This document shows, piece by piece, positions 1 to 4,881 of a DNA stretch of 8,293 nucleotides. Position numbers and translations under genes: made by a program. Positions within the stretch are counted from its first letter, which is position 1, and each line of letters opens with the position of its first letter. The DNA comes from Lachnospiraceae bacterium UBA4317 (GTDB lineage: Bacteria; Bacillota_A; Clostridia; Lachnospirales; Lachnospiraceae), in assembly GCA_002394525.1 (NCBI GenBank), contig DGUF01000293.1, positions 1,169-9,461 on the forward strand, written 5' to 3'. Below the pieces are notes generated by a model that was not told the DNA's origin, did not search any database, and was given only the letters and a program-made list of their open reading frames with translations.

Positions 1-138
1 CGGCAGGATCTGCCACCAGCTCTGTCCGGCCTCCGCCAGAAAATCTACAAAACGATAGGCTTCCGTGGAAAAACAGCCGATCCCGTATTTGGACGGAAGG
101 CTTGAGATCGGAAGCAGAATACCGCAGCTGCGTTTCAT
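1..138 (-). CDS. malQ: 4-alpha-glucanotransferase (amylomaltase), N-terminal 46 codons, truncated by window edge
   Basis: Amylomaltase moves alpha-1,4-glucan segments between maltodextrins in the cytoplasm, for maltose, starch or glycogen use (family knowledge, GH77). Only 46 codons are visible. They contain the GH77 N-terminal signature GILLPISSLPSKYGIG at about residues 6-21, followed by AYRFVDFLAEAGQSWWQILP, where the Q-x-W-Q-x-L-P stretch is the usual family start. The ATG at 138 has an AGGAGG Shine-Dalgarno at 146-151 with a 7-nt spacer. An ATG 5 nt further upstream (141-143) is followed at once by TGA, so it cannot be the start. It lies 64 nt downstream of the rho stop with no clear promoter between, so co-transcription with rho is possible. 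The catalytic barrel is outside the window, so intactness cannot be judged. Confidence 0.93.
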   Translation of the reverse strand, partial: MKRSCGILLPISSLPSKYGIGCFSTEAYRFVDFLAEAGQSWWQILP

Positions 139-157
139 CACATTTCCTCCTCTGAGC

Positions 158-189
158 AAAAACGCCTCGAGTTTCAGCAGACCTGAACT
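158..189 (-). terminator. weak hairpin with short U-run after rho
   Basis: On the minus strand AGTTCAG (183-189) can pair with CTGAAACT (170-177), with one bulged A and a 5-nt loop. A T5 run follows at 158-162, after a 7-nt gap. It is correctly placed to end the rho transcript, 14 nt past the stop codon. The stem is only half G/C and the gap to the U-run is long, so it may be leaky or no terminator at all. The malQ Shine-Dalgarno follows right after the U-run. Confidence 0.3.
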
Positions 190-202
190 GTAACGCGCTT
201 AC

Positions 203-2350
203 TTAATCAGTCTTACCCCACTGGATCTTGCGCACCATATTGACGAACTCGCCGTTGGTGCGGGTCTTGGAAAAGAGATCCAGGGCCTGGGTCACGGCCT
301 GTTCGGCGGTCATGCCGTTGAAGGCCCGCCGGATGGTATTGATGGCTGTCAGCTCGTCCGGAGTCAGCAGCAGGTCATCCCTGCGGGTTCCTGAGCGGAC
401 GATGTCGATCGCGGGGAAGATGCGGCGCTCCGACAGGCGCCTGTCGAGGACGAGCTCCATATTGCCGGTCCCCTTGAATTCCTCGAACACGATGTCGTCC
501 ATCTTGCTGCCGGTGTCGATCAGGGCCGTCGCCAGGATCGTCAGGCTCCCGCCCTCCCGCATATTCCTGGCCGCGCCGAAAAAGCGCTTGGGCATGTGCA
601 GGGCCGCTGGATCCAGACCGCCGGACAGGGTCCGGCCGCTGGAGGGCTCCGTGATGTTGTAGGCCCGGGTCAGGCGGGTGATGGAATCCAGCAGGATCAT
701 GACATCCTTTTTGTGCTCCACGAGGCGCCTGGCGCGCTCGATCACCATCTCGGAGACGCGCTTGTGGTGCTCGGGAAGCTCGTCAAAGGTGGAGTAGATG
801 ACCTCCGCGTTGGGGCCCTCGATGGCCTCCCGGATGTCCGTGACCTCTTCGGGCCGCTCGTCGATCAGGAGCACGATCAGATGGATCTCCGGATTGTTGT
901 ACTTGACGGACCGGGCGACCTCCTTGATCAGGGTCGTCTTGCCGGCCTTGGGAGGGGAGACGATCATGCCTCGCTGGCCCTTGCCGACCGGACACATGAG
1001 GTCCATGATCCTCATGGAGACCGTGCCCCCGGCCCGCTCCAGCCGGATCCGCTCGTCCGGGAAGACCGGGGTCATATCCTCGAAATTATAGCGGCGGTTG
1101 GCCTCCTCGGGGGAAAAGCCGTTGACGCTCTTGACATAGAGGAGGGCGCTGAATTTCTCACCCTGGGTCTTGACCCTGATATTTCCGACGATGATATCTC
1201 CCGTCTTGAGCCCGAAGCGCCGGATCTGGCTGGGCGCCACGTAGATATCATTCTCGCCGGGCATGTAGTTGGCGCAGCGGATAAAGCCGAAGCCGTCCTG
1301 CATGACCTCCAGGATGCCGTTGGCCATCTGGCCGCTGTCCAGATCGGCATTGAGCTCATCCTTGTGGAAGACCGGTGTGTCGGGCCTGCCCGGCTGATAC
1401 ATCCTGGAGAGGCGGGAGGCCTCCTGCTGGCCGTCCGCCTGGGCCTGGCCCGCGGGGTCAGCTGCAGCGGGAGCACTGCCATAGCGGTTTGCTTCCTGGG
1501 GCCTTGCGGGCACGCTGCCATAGCGGTTTGCCTCCTGGGGCCTTGCGGGCGCGCTGCCATAGCGGCCTGTCTCCTGGGGCCTTGCCGTCTCCCGGCCTGC
1601 CTCGGACTGATCATACTGGTAGACCGGGGCCGGCTCCCCGGCCGCGATCCCGGCTCCACCAACGCCGGTCCAGGATCCGGGGCCGGCTGTCTGACCGGCA
1701 CTCTGCATCCCGGGCTGGGCTCCCTGCCGGGACTGCTGGACCTGCTGGGACTGGAAGGACTGGGCCTGAGACTGCTGGGTCTGGGACTGCTGGTCCCTGC
1801 GCTGGTCGCGTCCCTGCTGGCGGCCCCCCTGGGGCTGCTGCCTGTCATCCCGCCTCTGGCGTCCGCTCTGGCGCCTGCCGTTCTGGACACCGGTTCCCGC
1901 ATTCAGGCGGTTGCGCAGACCGCCGGTCCTGGCCCCGTCTCCCTGGACGTTGTCCCGGGCCTTTTCCGAGTCCTGGCGGCCCTCCTCGCCGGCCGCGCGG
2001 CCGCCGCGCTGGTTTCTCCTGGAGGCCGTCTGTCCGTCCCCGGCTCCGCCGGCCGCCTGGCCGGCTGCCATCTGGCCGGATGCCGTCTGGCCTGCCGGAT
2101 CCTGACCGGCCGCTTCCCCGGATGCGGACTGCTGAGCGGCCTCCGCGGCCTCGCGCTCCTGCTGCATGCGGAGCTCCTGCCTGCGCTGGAACTTCTCCTC
2201 CCTGAGGATCCTGGCCTCCTCCTCGTCCTTTTTCAGCATCTCATCGATCAGATCTGCCTTTTTCAAGGTGGAAATGCGCTTCATTCCCCTGTTTTTCGCA
2301 ATCTCCCGAAGGTCGTGCAATGATATGGATTCATATCTCTCTCTTGTCAT
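203..2350 (-). CDS. rho: transcription termination factor Rho with large disordered N-terminal insertion
   Basis: Rho is a hexameric RNA-dependent ATPase that loads on nascent RNA and ends transcription (family knowledge). The 715 residues read, in order: a Rho_N helical domain (about 8-45, LREIAKNRG and KKADLIDEML); a low-complexity insertion (about 45-325) rich in Q, R, G and A; the cold-shock-like RNA-binding domain (about 340-410, GFGFIRC at 353-359, DIYVAPSQIRRF); and the ATPase core with Walker A PPKAGKTT (466-473), Walker B MILLDS with Asp555, Q-loop region TLSGGLDP, and the conserved VRSGTRR (651-657). All key motifs are intact, so it should be active. E. coli Rho has 419 residues; the excess here is almost all insertion. 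The ATG at 2350 has GGAGG at 2358-2362 with a 7-nt spacer. It is preceded by a 497-bp leader with terminator-like hairpins and followed by malQ. Confidence 0.98.
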   Translation of the reverse strand: MTRERYESISLHDLREIAKNRGMKRISTLKKADLIDEMLKKDEEEARILREEKFQRRQELRMQQEREAAEAAQQSASGEAAGQDPAGQTASGQMAAGQAAGGAGDGQTASRRNQRGGRAAGEEGRQDSEKARDNVQGDGARTGGLRNRLNAGTGVQNGRRQSGRQRRDDRQQPQGGRQQGRDQRRDQQSQTQQSQAQSFQSQQVQQSRQGAQPGMQSAGQTAGPGSWTGVGGAGIAAGEPAPVYQYDQSEAGRETARPQETGRYGSAPARPQEANRYGSVPARPQEANRYGSAPAAADPAGQAQADGQQEASRLSRMYQPGRPDTPVFHKDELNADLDSGQMANGILEVMQDGFGFIRCANYMPGENDIYVAPSQIRRFGLKTGDIIVGNIRVKTQGEKFSALLYVKSVNGFSPEEANRRYNFEDMTPVFPDERIRLERAGGTVSMRIMDLMCPVGKGQRGMIVSPPKAGKTTLIKEVARSVKYNNPEIHLIVLLIDERPEEVTDIREAIEGPNAEVIYSTFDELPEHHKRVSEMVIERARRLVEHKKDVMILLDSITRLTRAYNITEPSSGRTLSGGLDPAALHMPKRFFGAARNMREGGSLTILATALIDTGSKMDDIVFEEFKGTGNMELVLDRRLSERRIFPAIDIVRSGTRRDDLLLTPDELTAINTIRRAFNGMTAEQAVTQALDLFSKTRTNGEFVNMVRKIQWGKTD
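1466..1582 (-). repeat. 3 x 39-bp tandem repeat within rho
   Basis: Three head-to-tail 39-bp units encode RPQETGRYGSAPA, RPQEANRYGSVPA and RPQEANRYGSAPA (Rho residues 257-295). The copies differ at only a few bases and keep the reading frame, which suggests recent in-frame duplication. The repeat sits near the C-terminal end of the disordered insertion, just before the RNA-binding domain. Confidence 0.92.
2057..2101 (-). repeat. degenerate 15-bp repeats in the Rho insertion
   Basis: Three adjacent near-copies of a 15-bp unit (CTGGCCGGCTGCCAT, CTGGCCGGATGCCGT and a diverged third copy) encode the Ala-Gly-Gln-rich stretch PAGQTASGQMAAGQ at about Rho residues 85-98. This suggests slippage-type growth of the low-complexity region. 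Confidence 0.6.
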
Positions 2351-2466
2351 TCAAATTCCTCCAAATATGATAAAGACTGCGTCTGAGCGCAGGACAGCAT
2401 GGCGCCCTGCCGCTTCCGGCAATCTGTGCATTCAAAAATAAAATGTACAATCCTGTAAAAAAGCAT
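2347..2466 (-). CDS. possible 39-codon leader ORF whose stop overlaps the rho start
   Basis: An open frame begins ATG-CTT-TTT-TAC at 2466 and ends in TGA at 2347-2349, sharing the bases ATGA with the rho start codon. The product would be MLFYRIVHFIFE..., with a Cys-x-x-Cys at residues 13-16. A strong Shine-Dalgarno, AGGAGG, lies at 2485-2490, but 18 nt separate it from the ATG. Fifteen of those bases form a perfect inverted repeat (2467-2481) that would bring the two close together if folded. I do not recognise the peptide and its codon use is less GC-rich than neighbouring genes. It may be a leader peptide translationally coupled to rho, or a chance open frame. The overlap is weak evidence alone, because any frame ending there gives ATGA. 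Confidence 0.3.
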   Translation of the reverse strand: MLFYRIVHFIFECTDCRKRQGAMLSCAQTQSLSYLEEFE

Positions 2467-2481
2467 AGACCGGGCCGGTCT
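2457..2481 (-). terminator. hairpin plus U-run in the rho leader: terminator or attenuator
   Basis: On the minus strand AGACCGG-C-CCGGTCT (2467-2481) is a perfect 7+7 inverted repeat, realistically a 6-bp GC-rich stem with a 3-nt loop. ATGC and then a T6 run (2457-2462) follow. This is intrinsic-terminator geometry pointing toward rho, ending 106 nt before the rho ATG. It lies about 370 nt beyond the DUF4364 stop, far for a simple gene-end terminator. If rho is transcribed from further upstream it would act as an attenuator. Confidence 0.5.
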
Positions 2482-2581
2482 GACCCTCCTGCAAAAAAAG
2501 AACTGCACACATACCATGCATGAAAAGACATGGCCGTTTGATCAGACAAAAAATAAAAACAGCTGATAAAAAACTTATGGT

Positions 2582-2609
2582 AAAAAAAACCACACTCTCC
2601 CGAAGAGAG
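2582..2609 (-). terminator. second hairpin plus T8 run in the rho leader
   Basis: On the minus strand CTCTC (2605-2609), loop TTCGG and GAGAG (2595-2599) form a 5-bp stem. TGTGG and then eight T (2582-2589) follow. The stem is short and separated from the U-run by 5 nt, so it is weaker than the elements on either side. It could help end transcription from the DUF4364 gene. Confidence 0.33.
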
Positions 2610-2611
2610 CT

Positions 2612-2628
2612 CTATTTTTAAAAAATAG
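2612..2628. repeat. perfect AT-rich palindrome
   Basis: CTATTTTT-A-AAAAATAG is a perfect palindrome with 8-bp arms and one central base. It sits between two terminator-like hairpins upstream of rho. It could be an operator for a dimeric repressor or a weak bidirectional structure; nothing identifies a partner. Confidence 0.5.
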
Positions 2629-2631
2629 TGG

Positions 2632-2663
2632 AAAAAAATGCCGATTGATAAGTAAGAATCGCA
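2632..2663 (-). terminator. first hairpin plus T7 run downstream of the DUF4364 gene
   Basis: On the minus strand TGCGATT (2657-2663) pairs with AATCG(G)CA (2639-2646) with one bulged G and a 10-nt loop. Seven T (2632-2638) follow directly. The immediate U-run is good terminator geometry. It lies about 185 nt after the DUF4364 stop codon and is the most likely end of that transcript, though the stem is modest. Confidence 0.45.
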
Positions 2664-2847
2664 AGTCCTGCCGCGTCATGCCCGTCTCAGGAATACACTG
2701 CGGACACAACTGCTGCGGCCCCGCGGCATGCGGATGATTTGATTACAGATCCGGCAGAAACACCGCAGGCGCGGCGTTCAGCTTTTCACACAGAAACAGT
2801 CCATTCTGCTTCAAATGATGTCTTGATTCATGAGCATTATAGTCCAG

Positions 2848-3360
2848 TCAAAATAGATTTTCAATGAGATATTGATAGATATCCGTGTTTTTTTCCTTCC
2901 ATTTGTCCGCGATGGCGGCGGCGGAGGCCGCATCCGGCACGGCGATCTTGACCTCCAGCAGGGTCCTGTCCTTCTCGCGTACAGACATGCGCACCTCATA
3001 GACCCCCGAGGTCATGCGCTCATAGACGGCCCGGACGTCGCGGTCCTCCCGGATCCTGCGTCCGTTTTCCGCAAGCCAGCGGTCCACCTGGTCCCTGATC
3101 CCGGAGCTCAGCTGCATGCCGAAAAAGCCGAGGGTCTCCCGCCCGGCGTCTGTCAGATGCATGAACCTTTTGTCCCCTTCCATATAGACCCGGACCAGGC
3201 CCTGCTTCTCCAGCTGGTCGAAGCTCTCCGCCAGGGAGACGAAATTGGCATAGCCGCTCTCCAGGAGGAAGGTGGACAGCATGGGCTGGGTCACATCCCC
3301 CTCCGCCCGGTCCAGGGCATATAAAATGATCAGCTTATATACAGTAAATGCTTCATACAT
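2848..3360 (-). CDS. DUF4364 family winged-helix protein
   Basis: The 170-residue protein matches the Clostridia DUF4364 pattern: an N-terminal winged-helix segment starting YKLIILYALD (about 8-17), then FLLESGYANFVSLAESFDQL (31-50), LVRVYMEGDKRFMHLTDAGRETL in the wing, and a C-terminal alpha/beta part ending YQYLIENLF. The winged-helix fold suggests DNA binding, but the family's target and role are unknown to me. No membrane segment or signal peptide is visible. The ATG at 3360 has AGAAGG at 3368-3373 with a 7-nt spacer. It follows rarA by 66 bp on the same strand and may share its transcript; a perfect GC palindrome lies 11 nt upstream of its Shine-Dalgarno. The length fits the family. The stop is TGA followed by C, and the frame stays open for 34 more codons. 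Confidence 0.85.
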   Translation of the reverse strand: MYEAFTVYKLIILYALDRAEGDVTQPMLSTFLLESGYANFVSLAESFDQLEKQGLVRVYMEGDKRFMHLTDAGRETLGFFGMQLSSGIRDQVDRWLAENGRRIREDRDVRAVYERMTSGVYEVRMSVREKDRTLLEVKIAVPDAASAAAIADKWKEKNTDIYQYLIENLF

Positions 3361-3384
3361 GATCAGACCTTCTTTCCAACCATA

Positions 3385-3400
3385 CCGCTCCCGGGAGCGG
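3385..3400. repeat. perfect 16-bp GC palindrome between rarA and the DUF4364 gene
   Basis: CCGCTCCC-GGGAGCGG is self-complementary over its whole length. In the minus-strand transcript it would form a stable hairpin 26 nt after the rarA stop and 11 nt before the Shine-Dalgarno of the next gene. No U-run follows, so a classic intrinsic terminator is unlikely. It may protect the rarA mRNA end, shade the next ribosome site, or bind a protein. A CGCTCC just after the rarA stop (3420-3425) could pair with the downstream arm instead. Confidence 0.6.
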
Positions 3401-3426
3401 CACCCTGAGGCGTTTTCGCGGAGCGT

Positions 3427-4788
3427 TTACTCCCGGTCCAGAAGCTCCTCCGGCCTCCGGTAGCGCTCATCACCCGTCAGTCCGTAGAGGCGGTCGCGGA
3501 TCTTCTGCTCATAGCCGTTCTGGGAGGGCTCGTAGAGGTGCTCCCCGCGGACAGCCTCGGGCAGATAGGGCTGGCCGCTGTAGTGGTCCCTGTAGAGATG
3601 GGCGTACTGGTAGCCGATCCCCCGGCCCAGCTTCCCGGCGCCTCCGTAATGGGCGTCCTGCAGATAGGGCGGGACCGGCAGGTTCCCGGTCCTTCTGACC
3701 AGATCCTTTGCGGCAAAGATCGCGTTGACGGCGGCATTGCTCTTTGGGGCGCTCGCGACATAGGAGGCCGCCTGGGCCAGGATGATCTGGGCCTCCGGCA
3801 TGCCGATCCGCTCGCAGGCCAGGGAGCAGGAGACCGCCAGGCTGATCGCCTGAGGGTCCGCGTTGCCAACATCCTCCGAGGCGCAGATCATGATCCTGCG
3901 GGCGATGAATTTGGGGTCTTCCCCTGCCTCCAGCATCCTGGCCAGATAATAGACGGCGGCGTCGGGGTCCGATCCCCGCATGCTCTTGATAAAGGCGGAG
4001 ATCGTGTCGTAGTGGTTGTCGCCGCCCTTGTCGTAGCGGGGCGCCCGCCTCTGGATACACTCCTGGGCGATCTCCAGGGTGATATGGATCCTGCCGTCCT
4101 CCGGCGAGGGCTCCGTCGTCAGCACACCCAGCTCCACGGCGCTCAGGGCCCGTCTGGCGTCCCCTCCGGCCACATCGGCCAGAAAATCCGCGGCGTCGTC
4201 ATCGATGGCGGCATTGTACATGCCCATTCCCTTTTCGCTGTCATAGACCGCCCGCAGGATCAGGTCGCGCACATTCTCCTGTGAGAGCGGCTTCAGCTCA
4301 AAGATCGTGGATCGGGAGATCAGGGCCCCGTTGACCTCGAAATAGGGGTTTTCCGTCGTCGCCCCGATCAGGGTCACTGTGCCGTCCTCGACAAAGGGCA
4401 GCAGATAGTCCTGCTGGGACTTGTTGAAGCGATGGATCTCGTCGATGAAGAGGATGGTCTTCTTCCCGTACATGCCCAGGCGGTCTTTGGCGGCCCCGAT
4501 GGCCTCTTCCATATCCTTTTTGCCGGACGTGGTCGCGTTGAGCTGGACGAACTCGGCGCTGGTCGTGTTGGCGATGACCCGGGCCAGCGTCGTCTTGCCC
4601 GTCCCGGGCGGTCCGTAAAAGATCACAGACCCCAGCTTGTCCGCCTGGATGGCCCGGCGGAGCAGGCAGCCCTTTCCGATGATATGCTCCTGGCCCACGA
4701 CCTCATCGATCGTCGAGGGGCGGAGCCTGGCCGCCAGCGGCGACTCGGTCTGCTGCTGCTCCTCCCGCATATAGTCAAATAGATCCAT
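3427..4788 (-). CDS. rarA: replication-associated recombination protein A (RarA/MgsA), AAA+ ATPase
   Basis: RarA is a tetrameric AAA+ ATPase of the clamp-loader relatives that acts at stalled replication forks and with single-stranded DNA-binding protein (family knowledge). From the preferred ATG the protein has 453 residues, close to E. coli RarA (447). Visible motifs: LAARLRPSTIDEVVGQEH (18-35), Walker A GPPGTGKT (59-66), Walker B ILFIDEIHRF (112-121), sensor 1 IGATTENP (141-148), SRST (158-161) and the sensor 2 motif GGDARRALSAVE (208-219). The MgsA-type C-terminal domain contains KSMRGSDPDAAVYYLARMLE and ASEDVGNADP. The ATG at 4788 is chosen because AGAGGTGAT lies 4 nt upstream; the in-frame GTG at 4797 lies inside that Shine-Dalgarno. 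It sits 93 bp after the RsmF-type gene and 66 bp before the DUF4364 gene. No defect is visible. Confidence 0.96.
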   Translation of the reverse strand: MDLFDYMREEQQQTESPLAARLRPSTIDEVVGQEHIIGKGCLLRRAIQADKLGSVIFYGPPGTGKTTLARVIANTTSAEFVQLNATTSGKKDMEEAIGAAKDRLGMYGKKTILFIDEIHRFNKSQQDYLLPFVEDGTVTLIGATTENPYFEVNGALISRSTIFELKPLSQENVRDLILRAVYDSEKGMGMYNAAIDDDAADFLADVAGGDARRALSAVELGVLTTEPSPEDGRIHITLEIAQECIQRRAPRYDKGGDNHYDTISAFIKSMRGSDPDAAVYYLARMLEAGEDPKFIARRIMICASEDVGNADPQAISLAVSCSLACERIGMPEAQIILAQAASYVASAPKSNAAVNAIFAAKDLVRRTGNLPVPPYLQDAHYGGAGKLGRGIGYQYAHLYRDHYSGQPYLPEAVRGEHLYEPSQNGYEQKIRDRLYGLTGDERYRRPEELLDRE

Positions 4789-4792
4789 CTGT

Positions 4793-4801
4793 ATCACCTC
4801 T
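4793..4801 (-). promoter_or_regulatory. Shine-Dalgarno that decides the rarA start
   Basis: AGAGGTGAT on the minus strand matches the anti-Shine-Dalgarno core and is well spaced to the ATG at 4788. The upstream in-frame GTG (4795-4797) is part of this element, so initiation there is unlikely. Confidence 0.75.
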
Positions 4802-4881
4802 TCGTGTCAAACAGCAATCGCAATGGTGTCAGTGTCAGCCTGCCTGCAGCCGCCGGTCCCGGGCAGGATCAGGGCTGTCAT

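Larger units (their letters stand above)
2351..2847. other. 497-bp gene-poor region between the DUF4364 gene and rho
   Basis: This is the only long gap in the window. Bases 2430-2640 are markedly AT-rich against the GC-rich genes. Going toward rho it holds a 34-codon in-frame extension past the DUF4364 stop (2743-2847), three hairpin/U-run elements, an AT palindrome, a Shine-Dalgarno-like AGGAGG (2485-2490), a possible leader ORF, and the rho ribosome-binding site. I could not find a convincing sigma-70 promoter; one weak minus-strand match is TTATCA, 18 nt, TATTTT at about 2618-2650. I see no tRNA or recognisable structured RNA. Confidence 0.7.

Noticed and set aside
596..2323. 575-codon open frame on the plus strand opposite rho
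   Set aside because: It is the antisense shadow of rho: GC-rich codons leave the opposite frame open. The product is a Leu/Gly/Asp-rich string with no recognisable motif.
2331..2549. 72-codon minus-strand frame starting at TTG and overlapping the rho start by 20 bp
   Set aside because: No Shine-Dalgarno at the TTG, no recognisable motif, and it runs through the hairpins and into rho in another frame. The ATG frame at 2466 is better placed.
2618..2650. TTATCA, 18 nt, TATTTT as a rho promoter on the minus strand
   Set aside because: Both boxes are weak, the sequence is T-rich and such matches are expected by chance. It also overlaps the hairpin and palindrome. Not strong enough to annotate.
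3538..4284. Long plus-strand frames opposite rarA, and a similar one at 4804-5505 opposite the RsmF-type gene
   Set aside because: The minus-strand proteins carry complete catalytic motifs; the opposite frames show none and have no good ribosome sites.
4789..4881. CCTGCC...GGCAGG pairing in the gap between the RsmF-type gene and rarA as a terminator
   Set aside because: The loop is about 17 nt and no U-run follows, so no terminator can be supported.
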